This document shows positions 46,947 to 57,031 of a DNA stretch of 64,000 bases, in pieces. Position numbers and translations under genes: made by a program. This DNA is from Aurantiochytrium sp. KH105. Lineage: Eukaryota; Sar; Bigyra; Thraustochytrida; Thraustochytriidae. The stretch lies in assembly GCA_003116975.1 (NCBI GenBank), contig BGKB01000205.1:80849-144848 (forward strand). Reading direction: 5' to 3'. Under the pieces are notes generated by a model that saw nothing but the letters and a program-made list of their open reading frames with translations, did no database searches and had not been told where the DNA came from. Every line of letters begins with the position of its first letter. Within the stretch, counting starts at the first letter, position 1.

Positions 46947-47309
46947 GAGGAAACCAACGAAGAGTACTGACGCCCTTTTACGTAATTTATCTTCTATCTG
47001 ATAAACCAGAACACGATCTGTGCATTTTTACTCTCCTTCTTCTCCTCCTCCTTCTTTTTCTTGATTCATCTTCTCGGACTTAGTGCCACCATCATGATCA
47101 TTGATCATTGAGGTTGGGTTTGTCCTTCGCAATCCTCCAATCTTACCAAGGTCAGCAAAGACCCGAGGTGTCGCCGCGGGCCGCCGCGCGCAGCGTAGCG
47201 CCGGCTGGAGCCCGCTGGCAGCAGCGGCTGTACCGACTGACCCTATCTCCGCGCGGCGTCGCGGCTCCAGAGTAGTTCGGGGCCGTCGAGTGAAGTTAGA
47301 AGAGAAATA
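46947..47309. other. Intergenic region between OGDH E1-like and VPS53
   Basis: 363 bp between two plus-strand genes. T/C-rich near 47030-47060 and GC-rich towards the VPS53 start. Holds the 3' end of one gene and the promoter of the next. Confidence 0.55.
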
Positions 47310-50300
47310 ATGGCGACAAACGATTCCGACGCCGAGGCTTCGACAGAGCTGGCCGAGCCTCGCGACGAGCCAGTGGAGGGGGAGCAGCCCCCCGTCGGAG
47401 ACGAGCAAGACGTCGAAGAGCAGCAACAAGCCCACGAAGACCAGACACCGTCAGTGTACTCTGCCAAGGATGACGTGGGCGCAAGCGAGCCGACGCGGTA
47501 TCCCGAGGTGGTCGAGCAGGCGCTAAAGGGTTGCTTTGGCGGCGAGCCGCAGCAACGCCAGCCAGACGGCGAGGCAGCAGGATTCATGCGCAGACGGTCT
47601 TCGCAACAAAGTTCCAGTCTTCTCGGCGATTCGGGACATGGCGATCACGAATTCGACGCGCTTGATGATGCCGACTTTGATCCCGTCGCCTTCGTGAACG
47701 ACCGCTTTCCCGACGAGAAATCCTTTGCGCTCCTTGATCCATTCCTTTCTCGACTGCGATCCCAAGTCGGGACGCTCGATGTGGCCGTCTTTGAGGCAGT
47801 CAAGGCTCAGTCGACGCAGGCGGAACGCTCCATCGGGGATATCATCGAGGCCAAGGAGTCCATCAAGCAGCTCCAAACCAAGGTGAAGGAAATCAAGGGC
47901 AAGGCGGAGCAATCTGAGGTCATGGTTCAAGAGATCTGTCGCGACATCAAAAAGCTCGACAACGCCAAGCGCCATCTTACACACACCATCACATCTCTGA
48001 AGAAATTCCACATGCTCGTCACTGCTGTCGACCAGCTCGACTTCATGGTCGAAAGCAGACAGTATCGGGAGACAGCCAACCTGTTGCAGGCCATTGCGCA
48101 GCTCCTGGCTGCCTTTGAGCAGCACAAAACCATTGAACCAGTCGCCAAGCTGCGCGATTCCGTCGCACGGACGCGCGCCGGTCTTACGGAGCAAATCTTC
48201 CATGACTTTGAGGCCCTTTCTGAGGTCAGCGCGGATTATTCCTCAAAGGACTCTCGCACTTCACGACCCGCCGCCTCGTCTGCAGACGCGGACGGCGGCA
48301 GCAGTGGTCTTTACGAAGACCCGCACGCGCCGCCGGCTCATACGTATGAGGACCCCTTTGCACCGCCCGTCACACCAGACAACGCCGACGCGCTCTTTTA
48401 CAGCTCTGACGCGCACACGCCCGAGTCCCTGGCTGGCGCCTGTGCGGTGGTGGACGCTCTCGGGTCGAGCATTCGCCGCCAGCTCATTGAGCGTGTGTGC
48501 CAGGTGTGGCTTGGCCCCTACGACCGTCTGTTTGGTCCTGGCGAAGAGCACAGCGGCCTCGAATTCACAGAACGCAGATACGCCTGGCTGCGTCGTCTTC
48601 TGCGGCACAACGAAGAGCGGTACGACACCATCTTTCCGCACGCGTGGAACATCAACAAGCATCTTGTGTTCGCCTTTGTGCAGCGGACCGAGGGCCACCT
48701 GCGTGCGGAGCTTCGCAGCATCGACCCGCCCGAAAGCGCGGATGTCAGCGCGCTCGTTCGAGCGCTGCGCAAAACGCTCGACTTTGAGCACGAAATGGCC
48801 GTGCGCTTCGAGTACGACCGCAACAAACCTAGCGACGAGGCGCAACTCGCACACGACACCTCCGCGGCTCTTACTTCCGAATCAATTCGTCGCAAGCATG
48901 CAGTGCGCAGGGCCGAGAGCACGGGTCAACAAACTGTCACTTCAGAGGATGCTGACGCCATTGCAGAGATGGAGAGCGGGGCCATCGTTGGAGACGAGCT
49001 CCGCGCTGTGCGCGAACAGGCCATTGCTGAGGCCAACGAGCTTCCACCCATTCGCGGCGCCGTCTCGGAAACGTTTGAGCCTTATCTCATCGCGTACGTC
49101 AAAGCTGTTGCCTCCAAAATGCGCGAGGAGCTGCAAAAGGTTGTCCGCGAGGAAAATGTTGACGCAGATGGGTCCCTTCCGTACTTTTCGAGCGCGTCGC
49201 AAATGTTTGCGCTCATCAAGAGCGGCATCAACCAGTGCATTCAATTTACCACGGGCCAGGCTTTTTATGACTTGCATGTGGAGTTCAAGAAGATCATGAC
49301 CGAGTATGCTCGCACGCTTGAGAGCAAGCTCCCCGCCGTCGGCAAAGGTCTCTCGCCAGCCTCGGCGCGAATGGCCTGCCATGTGCTGAACTCGGCAGAG
49401 TACTGCGCAGAGACCGTGGAGCAGCTTGAGGCCCTCATTCAAGGCAAGATCGACGAGGACTTTCGTGAAAAGATTTCCCTCGAAGACGAGGTGGACACCT
49501 TTTTCGGGACCGTTGACAAGGCAAGCAAGGCGCTGGTCGGTGGGGTGATCGCCATCATCGAGCCGAATTTGATCGAGGCGTCGCGGACAAATTGGAGCAC
49601 ATTCAGCGATTTCACCGATCAGTCCAAGTACGTGTCCACGCTGGACGTGGTGCTGGGCGAGTTTATTCCGCTATTGCGCGGTCTTTTGTCAGCAGTCTAT
49701 TTCCGTCGGTTCTGTGACAGCTTTGCGGCGCGCTTCATCAAACGGTACTCGGACTTTGTCGCCAATTGCCGCAAGGTGAGCGAGTCGGCTGCGCAGCAAC
49801 TTCTTCTTGACGCCCAGGCTGTCAAGTCCCTCTTGGGCAAAGTGCCAGACCTGGCGGAGCGTGCGGCGCCTTCTGACTCGGAGGATGGTGACCTATCTTT
49901 TGTCACTTACAAGAAAATGGTCGAACCGCAAATGCAGCGACTCGAAGCGATTCTCAAGCTCGCGGGCATGGACCTGCAGCCCACGCTTCTCATTGAAAAC
50001 TTCAAGTTACTTCTCGCCGACGGCACCACGGAGGATCTGCGTCAGGTGCTCGAGCTCAAGGGCTATCAAAAGCCCGAACAGGGTAAGTTACTCAAGGAGG
50101 CCGAGCAAGCAGGAATTCCCAAGGCCACTGCTGTGCCGGGGACGCCGCTTTCCGGGGCCGCGGCTTCCCCTGCATCAGGCTCGTTCAAGACCGCAGGTGC
50201 TGGCGCAGCTTTTCCATCATTCGCAAGTACGGTAAAGGGGGGCGACGACGACACGTCTTTTACACAAGTCTTTTCAAAGATGACCGATATGGGGAAAGAG

Positions 50301-50429
50301 CATCTCGACAAGGTCACGGCTGCGGCAGCAAGCTCATCAAGTGGCCGTTCATTTGGATCATTTAGCGCCAATCTCTCCTCTTCACTACAACAGTCATACC
50401 AGCGCGCAGTTAAAAAGGCAAACCGCTAG
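47310..50429 (+). CDS. VPS53: VPS53, subunit of the GARP/EARP tethering complex
   Basis: 1039 residues from the ATG at 47310. After an acidic, Gln-rich lead of about 120 residues, the VPS53 N-terminal signature appears: FDPVAFVNDRFPDEKSF (from about 124), then coiled coils and the block DNAKRHLTHTITSLKKFHML with VTAVDQLDFMVESRQYRETA. The middle and C-terminal helical domain (CATCHR fold) continues to about residue 930 (for example SKYVSTLDVVLGEFIPLLRG). VPS53 works with VPS51, VPS52 and VPS54 (GARP) or syndetin (EARP) to tether endosome-derived vesicles at the trans-Golgi or recycling endosomes. A Gly/Pro/Asp insert near 310-360 and a Ser-rich tail of about 90 residues extend the usual length of about 830. 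Confidence 0.94.
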   Translation: MATNDSDAEASTELAEPRDEPVEGEQPPVGDEQDVEEQQQAHEDQTPSVYSAKDDVGASEPTRYPEVVEQALKGCFGGEPQQRQPDGEAAGFMRRRSSQQSSSLLGDSGHGDHEFDALDDADFDPVAFVNDRFPDEKSFALLDPFLSRLRSQVGTLDVAVFEAVKAQSTQAERSIGDIIEAKESIKQLQTKVKEIKGKAEQSEVMVQEICRDIKKLDNAKRHLTHTITSLKKFHMLVTAVDQLDFMVESRQYRETANLLQAIAQLLAAFEQHKTIEPVAKLRDSVARTRAGLTEQIFHDFEALSEVSADYSSKDSRTSRPAASSADADGGSSGLYEDPHAPPAHTYEDPFAPPVTPDNADALFYSSDAHTPESLAGACAVVDALGSSIRRQLIERVCQVWLGPYDRLFGPGEEHSGLEFTERRYAWLRRLLRHNEERYDTIFPHAWNINKHLVFAFVQRTEGHLRAELRSIDPPESADVSALVRALRKTLDFEHEMAVRFEYDRNKPSDEAQLAHDTSAALTSESIRRKHAVRRAESTGQQTVTSEDADAIAEMESGAIVGDELRAVREQAIAEANELPPIRGAVSETFEPYLIAYVKAVASKMREELQKVVREENVDADGSLPYFSSASQMFALIKSGINQCIQFTTGQAFYDLHVEFKKIMTEYARTLESKLPAVGKGLSPASARMACHVLNSAEYCAETVEQLEALIQGKIDEDFREKISLEDEVDTFFGTVDKASKALVGGVIAIIEPNLIEASRTNWSTFSDFTDQSKYVSTLDVVLGEFIPLLRGLLSAVYFRRFCDSFAARFIKRYSDFVANCRKVSESAAQQLLLDAQAVKSLLGKVPDLAERAAPSDSEDGDLSFVTYKKMVEPQMQRLEAILKLAGMDLQPTLLIENFKLLLADGTTEDLRQVLELKGYQKPEQGKLLKEAEQAGIPKATAVPGTPLSGAAASPASGSFKTAGAGAAFPSFASTVKGGDDDTSFTQVFSKMTDMGKEHLDKVTAAAASSSSGRSFGSFSANLSSSLQQSYQRAVKKANR

Positions 50430-50590
50430 GGTTGCCTTTGTCTCTCAGCATCTCGCACTCCTTTTGCATTATCAGTGGGGCACATTCAATTCCATTTTCG
50501 CTCTTGTTTGCTTCCTTGATCCTTTTCTTTTCTGTTTTGGAGTCAAAGTTACAAAAATGGACGCCATGGCGTCATGTCACTCGCTGGTAC
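50430..50590. other. Convergent 3' spacer between VPS53 and the EF-hand gene
   Basis: 161 bp, T-rich. Nothing else is seen. Confidence 0.6.
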
Positions 50591-52924
50591 TCATAAAAGA
50601 CCGGCAGAGGCTGTGCCGAAGTGTATCTCGCTATCTTGCATGGCTTGCCAGGGTTTTCCGCATGGAGCCTCTAGCCAATCGCGGATCGCGGTGAACTTGC
50701 ATTTTGTCGCGGCATGTGCGACCGCCGCATGGCCCCCAGATGGGCCCTCATCCTTGACTTCTCCAAGTCGGTGCGCCATCTCTAGCACTTGTGCTTGCTT
50801 GCGAGGTGCGAACACGCTGAGGCCTTCATGTTTGTATGGCCGATTTCGGGTCACTTTGCGCATGTACACAATGGGGACTGGGTTTTTATCAAAGGTCTCC
50901 ACGTCTCTTCTTTGCGAATGCTTTTCAGGGAGTTCTCCGAGCAGACCCGCGTTAATCTGCAGATCGTGTTGTGTGACCAATCCGCACATTGGAGGCTGAC
51001 GAGATGTAATCATTGCAGCCGCATTGTCATTTTCTGTGTCAGTTCGAGAGATCCCTGCCGACGCAGGTCGAGACCTAGTGTCCACGCTCGTGCGTCGGCT
51101 ACCATTGCCGCTGCATGCTGATCCAGGACGCTGTGTACGCTGTCGTCGCGCAATGTCCTGCATATGCGCTTGGACTGTATCGCGACCTACATTCGAAAGT
51201 TCGCTTCTGCGGCGACTCAAGCGCCGCTTCTCATGCGTGGCACCCCAATGATCGCCCGGATCGGCGGTGCGTACTTTTCCAAACCTAACTTGCCCGAGCT
51301 TTTTCACTTCTCGCCCTTGATCTTGCTGAAATCTCTGATTGTTTCCACGACCAGCAATCCCGTTGATCGAGTTCTGAGAACTCTTTCTACTGAAGCGACT
51401 ACTTTTCCTCGATGCCGATGTTTCTGGCACTTGTTCATGCTCTTCATCGTCATCGACGTCGGTTTTGCTGATAGCCTCGTCTGCGCTTTGCACAGACGCA
51501 CTCAACTTGCGGTGTCCCTGCGCGGTCGCACAGTCGAAATTCTCTATGTCATCTTGAAACGGCTTATCGGAAGCTTTCGAGGTTCTCGTTTCGCAAAGCG
51601 AGTCAGATTGAGCCTTTGCCTTGTCAGACAGGGAGAAGCGGGCAATGACGAGGGCTCGCGCCATGGCTGCTTTTTTCTTCTCCTGCAAAAGCTTTTTCCT
51701 TCGAGCGACAGCCAGTTTTTCTCGATCCGGTGGGCAATGACGGCGACGCGCTTCGAGAGGATTAGCCGCGACCTCGATGCCCTGCCAACATCCCTGTGCT
51801 TTGAGTTCCTCGTATTCTTCTTGTGAGACGATGTCATCATTTTCTCGAAAGCGGAGTGTGCCGTTTTCTCCCACAATGAGCATCCGCTGAACGAGCTGAT
51901 TCAAGAATGCAAAGTACACGTCTTCGTTGACTTCATCTGTCCAGAGATCAACAATTTGGAACCAGGAATGGCTAAAGCTTGCAAAGTTGAGGTGATCGAG
52001 CCCGCTCGAGTCAATCTCCCAGTCCTCTTCGGCCATGGCCGCGCCCTCGACCGGGTCAAACTGGCCGATTACCGCGACTTGGAGCTTTTGGTTCAGGAGC
52101 ATGTACTCTGGTTTGTCGAGCTTGCCAGAAAAGTCAGAGTCTGCTGCGAGCCACACCATTGTGAGAAGAGATCGTATGCGGGCACTAAATCGAATCGATT
52201 CGCGCTGCAAGAGCATTTGATCAGAATTTATAAGCTCGTACTCGGCCTTTTCCTCCTCGGTAAGACTTGCAGCACGCTGAACGCGCTCCTCTTTCGATCC
52301 CAAGTAAAATTGCCGCAGCTCCGAGATGAGGCTTGGCTCCTCACTTTTGGGAGCGAGCAAAAGTGAGGACGGCGATGTAGCATTGTGAGAAGCAACGACC
52401 AGTCTGTTCAAAGACCCTGATCTGCTCAGTCGAGGCCTGGTTTGGGCGGACCGCGACCGCTGCAACTTTCGAGGCGATTCGATCTTTCCTTTGGGTGAAG
52501 TCAGAGCATTTAGACTCCAGCGTTGCGTGGCCGCGCGTTGCAGCGGTCGTGGAGGCAGCTTCGGGGGGGCTGGACTTCTCGTTGGTGCTGGGTTGGAAGG
52601 TTGCGACCTTGACGATCTTGGCAGTGGGCTTTTAATGTCTTTGCAGCTCAGTTGCGAGGGTCGCGATTGCGCTGCGAGATCATTGAACTGAGAAATGTTG
52701 ATACCGATAATTGTGCTCTGTCGAGTGAGCGTGGGGCGTTTACATGCTGAAGAGCGTTGATCATGATGACCACCGCCCGAGGTTTGCTCTCGCAAGAACG
52801 ACCGACCGCGACGCGCGGACTCTGGACTGGCTCGCGCTTCGACCTCAGCGCGCACATCTGACGAGAGCAAGCTACTCGACCGGCTTCGTCGCAGGTTCAC
52901 GCTCCTCTCCGCGCCCTCGTCCAT
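50591..52924 (-). CDS. EF-hand protein with long basic, Ser-rich flanks; function unknown
   Basis: 777 residues from the ATG at 52924; the frame above reaches only a TTG. One canonical EF-hand loop is visible at 262-273: DSDFSGKLDKPEY, with Asp262, Asp264, Ser266, Lys268 (backbone), Asp270 and Glu273. A second, degenerate hand probably follows (WEIDSSGLDHLNFASFSHSW, about 302-321), so the pair would bind at least one calcium. The N-terminal 200 residues are Arg/Ser/Pro-rich and look disordered; the region after 400 has a basic helix (REKLAVARRKKLLQEKKKAA) and further Arg/Ser-rich segments. No enzymatic domain is seen. It could be a calcium-responsive adaptor or a cytoskeletal or flagellar protein; I cannot choose. 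Confidence 0.75.
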   Translation of the reverse strand: MDEGAERSVNLRRSRSSSLLSSDVRAEVEARASPESARRGRSFLREQTSGGGHHDQRSSACKRPTLTRQSTIIGINISQFNDLAAQSRPSQLSCKDIKSPLPRSSRSQPSNPAPTRSPAPPKLPPRPLQRAATQRWSLNALTSPKGKIESPRKLQRSRSAQTRPRLSRSGSLNRLVVASHNATSPSSLLLAPKSEEPSLISELRQFYLGSKEERVQRAASLTEEEKAEYELINSDQMLLQRESIRFSARIRSLLTMVWLAADSDFSGKLDKPEYMLLNQKLQVAVIGQFDPVEGAAMAEEDWEIDSSGLDHLNFASFSHSWFQIVDLWTDEVNEDVYFAFLNQLVQRMLIVGENGTLRFRENDDIVSQEEYEELKAQGCWQGIEVAANPLEARRRHCPPDREKLAVARRKKLLQEKKKAAMARALVIARFSLSDKAKAQSDSLCETRTSKASDKPFQDDIENFDCATAQGHRKLSASVQSADEAISKTDVDDDEEHEQVPETSASRKSSRFSRKSSQNSINGIAGRGNNQRFQQDQGREVKKLGQVRFGKVRTADPGDHWGATHEKRRLSRRRSELSNVGRDTVQAHMQDIARRQRTQRPGSACSGNGSRRTSVDTRSRPASAGISRTDTENDNAAAMITSRQPPMCGLVTQHDLQINAGLLGELPEKHSQRRDVETFDKNPVPIVYMRKVTRNRPYKHEGLSVFAPRKQAQVLEMAHRLGEVKDEGPSGGHAAVAHAATKCKFTAIRDWLEAPCGKPWQAMQDSEIHFGTASAGLL

Positions 52925-54337
52925 GGCCGTGCCTATCGTGTGACCAGCGCGTGCGTCCAAGCATGAACACTACCTCCACTTTTCTGTCAAAGCTCCATGC
53001 GCATCCTTCCTCCCTCTTCTACCCACCCGTCTATGCGTTGCAGCGCCATCGATCATCCACACCATCACCCATGAATGCACTCTTGCGGATGCACGGAAAT
53101 GCGCAACGCCTCCGCCCGGGCGCACACCCCTTTTCCTCGGCCCCCAACCCCCCCCCCCCCCACAGTGCCGCAGCTGCGGTGTGTGCTTCGCTAGCGCTCG
53201 CTCGCGCGCGAGTCTTTCCTTCCCTCGACACTGGCCGAGGAAGAATGTGCCAACACAAAAAGCTTGCAACAGCGGCAGCGGCATCTGCGACGCAATCCAG
53301 ACCAGCCCCGTCTCCTGCACTGCTGCTGCTACCGACCAGCCAGGTGAGGGAGGGACTTGGAAAACGGAAAAGAAACGTCCTGGCGGCGCCGGCCGGCCTC
53401 GCTCTCGCACACGCGCTCCGCGTACAAGCTGCTGCTGCTGCACAAGCTGCTGCTCAGGCTGCTGCACGAACAACCTAGAAGAAGAAAGGAGGTTTCCGAC
53501 GGCCTGTCAGCAGCAGCTTTCTCTGCGGCTCTTATCTGTTTTCAGGCTCCTGAGGACAGAACAGGCTCTTTCTCCCTCGATTCCGTGTCCGCGAGGCGAC
53601 AGACGAAGCGCCTCGCGGCGTGCGACATACACGCACGCGCGATCGAGCGGCCAGGTCGAACGAGCGAACGAACGAACGAAACAGCGGCATGGATGGATGG
53701 ATGGATGGATGGGACGAAATTTCGAGGCGCAGCAGCAGAATGCAAGCAAGCACGACGGCGGGGCCGCTCGAGGCGATCGTTCGTCCGCAACGATCGCATC
53801 GCGGAAGAAGCCCAGGCCGCGAGGCGCAGCCCGCCCGCCGGCGCGGAGCGGAACGGCGCGCGCGAGGCCCACACGAGACGAGGCGGCTCGCAGGAACTGG
53901 AACCGGTCGAGTCCCAGGCTGAGCCGGAGCCGGAGACGGGGCCAGGGCCAGGCACCAGGACGTCTCGAGCTGAGCTGAGCTGGGATGTGATCTGGTGCGA
54001 CGAGACGAGACGAGACGAGACGAGACGAGACGAGGGCCGCGGCCGCGGCGCTGCAGAAATTACTTGCTGCTTGCTGGCGGGGGCCAAAGAGGCGCATGCG
54101 AATGCGTGCAAGCGACCCACCTTTCGCAGGGAGGACCATTGCCTAACAACTGTAAGTAAAGTTTGCATAACGACGAGCAGCACCGCGACCAGCAAAGCGC
54201 AAACCCGGACCGCTAACGAGCGCGAGGCGAGGCCGAGCGGGCGGGCGGGCGCGCGCGCGGGCGGGCGAGACGAGCCGAGCGCGCGGGGAGCGGCGCGCGG
54301 CAGACCGCGGGAGCGGCTCCGGAGGTCGCGGGCTGCG
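52925..54337. promoter_or_regulatory. Divergent intergenic region, EF-hand gene / GH92 gene
   Basis: 1.4 kb. It contains a run of 14 C at 53148-53161, CTG repeats near 53430-53465, a (GGAT)n run at 53690-53712 and a (GACGA)n array at about 53999-54032. The GH92 frame stays open upstream for almost 1 kb (to 53357), but the translation is Arg-rich low complexity and a GTAAGTAAAG word at 54151 suggests a leader intron. Promoter role inferred from position. Confidence 0.5.
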
Positions 54338-56884
54338 ATGGCGGGCCTGGCGGGCCTGGCGAGGATGCGGGCCGAGGAGGACGACCCGCGACGCCGGGGG
54401 GGCAAGATCGCGATTCTGCCGCTCAGCAAGGCCGACACGCCGCGAGGCGCGTGGCAGAACAGGGCCCGCGCGCGCGCCGCGACGCGCAGCGTGGTCCTCG
54501 CGATCGTCGCGCTGGCAGCGGTCCTGGTCGTCAGCTTCGAGCTCCGAGAAGGCGCCACAGGACTGCAAATTCTGCACCGCTTTTTGCACCCATGGAACGA
54601 TGTACTGGCCGTGAAGAGCCACAGCCATGGTCGTCCGAAGGGGGGCAAGAACAAGGAGGAAAAGGGGGGGCGGGAGGAGGAGGAGGAGGAGAACTGGGCG
54701 GACAAGGTCGACATTCGCATGGGCAGCGGCCCCGCGTCGATGGCCTTTAGCAGGGGCAACACGCTGCCGCTCATGGCTCTTCCGCGCAGCATGACCCACT
54801 GGGCCGTGCAGACAACCTCGACAATGCTGACATCCCTCTTTTTCAATCCAGAAAGCGTGACGTTCGCGGGCATCCGATGCACGCATCAGCCCTCACCCTG
54901 GATTGGCGACTATGGCCAGATGCTCATCACCCCAGGCGTCGAAAACCTTGGGAGCCCCGTGTACGACCCGGAAGGCGGCACGGAAATGCGGCCCTACATT
55001 CTCAATACAACCATGCTCAACATGTGCTCCTCGGAGTCCTGTGTCCGTCTCGAGTTTGTGCCCTCGGCCCACGGCGGGTTTCTGCGCGCGCGTTTCCCCC
55101 GTGGACTGGGCGCCGCGGAGCAAAGCCTTACGTTCAAGGTCGCGCACGGCAGCTTTATCACCATGAATGATGCAAGTGGTTTTCTCGGCTATTCCACAAC
55201 AAATCGCGGCGGTGTCGTGGCCCCGGATATCTTCAAGCACCATTATGCAGCCAAACTTGAGTTTCTTAGCGATGCTGGCGTTCCCATGAATCTACAGACC
55301 AACACGGCCTGCGGAACGAGCTCGACGACCTCGAATGGAGACCTCTGTACAGCGCGCGTCACCTGGAAAAATGAGAACATGAAGTCGGACGTGGTTGTTC
55401 AGGTACGCCTGGGCACCTCCTTCATCAGTCCCGATCAAGCCAAGATTAGTCTTGAGCGGGAGCTTCCCGCCTCAATGTCGCTTGAAAATGCACGAGACAA
55501 TGCACGAAACGCGTGGAACAAGATGCTTGGCCGTGTGCGCGTTAGTGGCACACCATCCTCAAGCTTTCCGCATGACAAGGACACAGCCACGCGACTGCTC
55601 TACACGAACATGTACCGCGCACTTTTGTTTCCTCGATCGCTTGGCGAGGTTGACGCGAGTGGCCGCACTGTTCATTTTTCTCCCTTTGATCCGAAGGGGG
55701 GCGTGCGTGATGGCGCCGTCATGGTGGATATTGGCTTTTGGGACGCTTACCGCACAGTGTTTCCCATGCTGCACCTCATCTTTCCCGAAGTGGCCAAGGA
55801 GGTCCTCGAGGGTTTCGTAAACAGCACTGCCGAAGCCGAGGGCAGGGTTGTCCAATGGGCCTCTCCTGGCCCTCGTAAGTCGATGGTGGGCACGATGAGC
55901 GATGTGAGTTTAGCCGAGGGAATCGTCAACGGCGCACTGAAGGGCGATGTTGCGAAAACGGCCTACGCCAGCCTGCTCAAGAACGCATTCGATGGAAGCG
56001 GATCGAATTCGCGCGGCACTGAACTTGATACGTACGACAAGCTTGGCTATGTTCCCGAGCGGACGGCCCTGTCACTTAATTACAAGCTTGCAGACTATGC
56101 AATTTCTCGCGCTGCGCTTGTTATGAATGACGCTAGCGTGGCTACGCGCCTGGAGGCTCGTTCCAAGAACTGGGCGCGTCTTTTCGACAATAGTACGCTG
56201 TACTTTCGCGCTCCCAACAAAGATGGCAGGTTTGCCGATCAGTTCGACCCCTATCTATGGCACCTCGAGGACTTCACCGAGGGTTCCGCGGCACAGTACA
56301 GATTCTATGTACCGCACGACGCGGCCAACCTGCGCCGCGTTTTCGCTGCTCTCAAGGGCGAAGGGTCCCTATGCGAATACCTGAAAGGTCTTCTTACGGC
56401 ACCATCTACCTTCCACATGGCCAACGTCATTCACGAGGCGACCGAGATGGCAGCAAACTGCGTCGGACTTTATGCGCACAACAATCAGCCATCGCACCAC
56501 ATTCTCTACATGTTCGCGCACAGCGAGTGCCCTCTCGAGGGCCAGCGATGGATCGAGCATACTCTCGGACACCAATACGATTTACGCGGATACTCTGGAG
56601 ACGAGGACAATGGCGAGGAAGCAAGCTGGTACATTCTTTCTTCGCTTGGACTCTACGCCTTGGTACCAAGTAGCGGAACCTATCAAGTCGGCGCGGGTCC
56701 CATTTTCGAGAGCGTTGAGATTCGACGGCCAGCAGAATTCGGAGGCACTCTGCGCGTATCAAGAAGCGGTCATTCACCCTTTCGGAGTGTGCGATTTGAC
56801 GGAAAGACGCATGATCTTACTTCGGGCGCCGTGGCACTGGACTACAGTGCGCTGCTTCGAGGAGGAAGCGTGGAATTTCTCTAA
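54338..56884 (+). CDS. GH92-family alpha-mannosidase, type II membrane protein
   Basis: 848 residues from the ATG at 54338. A short basic cytosolic tail is followed by a single transmembrane helix (about 51-68, SVVLAIVALAAVLVVSFEL), a His/Lys/Glu-rich stem, then a luminal glycoside hydrolase family 92 domain. GH92 signatures are clear: GDYGQM, DIGFWDAYRTVFPMLHLIFP (from about 464), YVPERTALSLNY, EGSAAQYRFYVPHD (from about 648), HNNQPSHHILYMF (from 714) and GDEDNGEEASWYILSSLGLY (from about 755, holding the proposed catalytic base Asp). Bacterial GH92 enzymes are calcium-dependent exo-alpha-mannosidases. The signal-anchor topology here points to the Golgi or ER and N-glycan trimming, or to the cell surface. 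The substrate linkage cannot be read from sequence. Confidence 0.93.
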   Translation: MAGLAGLARMRAEEDDPRRRGGKIAILPLSKADTPRGAWQNRARARAATRSVVLAIVALAAVLVVSFELREGATGLQILHRFLHPWNDVLAVKSHSHGRPKGGKNKEEKGGREEEEEENWADKVDIRMGSGPASMAFSRGNTLPLMALPRSMTHWAVQTTSTMLTSLFFNPESVTFAGIRCTHQPSPWIGDYGQMLITPGVENLGSPVYDPEGGTEMRPYILNTTMLNMCSSESCVRLEFVPSAHGGFLRARFPRGLGAAEQSLTFKVAHGSFITMNDASGFLGYSTTNRGGVVAPDIFKHHYAAKLEFLSDAGVPMNLQTNTACGTSSTTSNGDLCTARVTWKNENMKSDVVVQVRLGTSFISPDQAKISLERELPASMSLENARDNARNAWNKMLGRVRVSGTPSSSFPHDKDTATRLLYTNMYRALLFPRSLGEVDASGRTVHFSPFDPKGGVRDGAVMVDIGFWDAYRTVFPMLHLIFPEVAKEVLEGFVNSTAEAEGRVVQWASPGPRKSMVGTMSDVSLAEGIVNGALKGDVAKTAYASLLKNAFDGSGSNSRGTELDTYDKLGYVPERTALSLNYKLADYAISRAALVMNDASVATRLEARSKNWARLFDNSTLYFRAPNKDGRFADQFDPYLWHLEDFTEGSAAQYRFYVPHDAANLRRVFAALKGEGSLCEYLKGLLTAPSTFHMANVIHEATEMAANCVGLYAHNNQPSHHILYMFAHSECPLEGQRWIEHTLGHQYDLRGYSGDEDNGEEASWYILSSLGLYALVPSSGTYQVGAGPIFESVEIRRPAEFGGTLRVSRSGHSPFRSVRFDGKTHDLTSGAVALDYSALLRGGSVEFL

Positions 56885-56889
56885 GAAGC

Positions 56890-56968
56890 GAAGCAAAGCA
56901 AAGCAAAGCAAAGCAAAGCAAAGCAAAGCAAAGCAAAGCAAAGCAAAGCAAAGCAAAGCAAAGCAAAG
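56890..56968. repeat. (AAGCA)n pentanucleotide array
   Basis: About 15 near-perfect copies starting six bases after the GH92 stop codon, in the 147-bp convergent spacer between GH92 and the SANT-like gene. It should be transcribed in the GH92 3' UTR, where it would read as repeated GCAAA/AAGCA. Confidence 0.95.
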
Positions 56969-57031
56969 ATGCGCGGGTAAATGACCGACAAGGGAGAGAT
57001 AGATTTGATTCAATGAAAGGTAATCTGGAAA

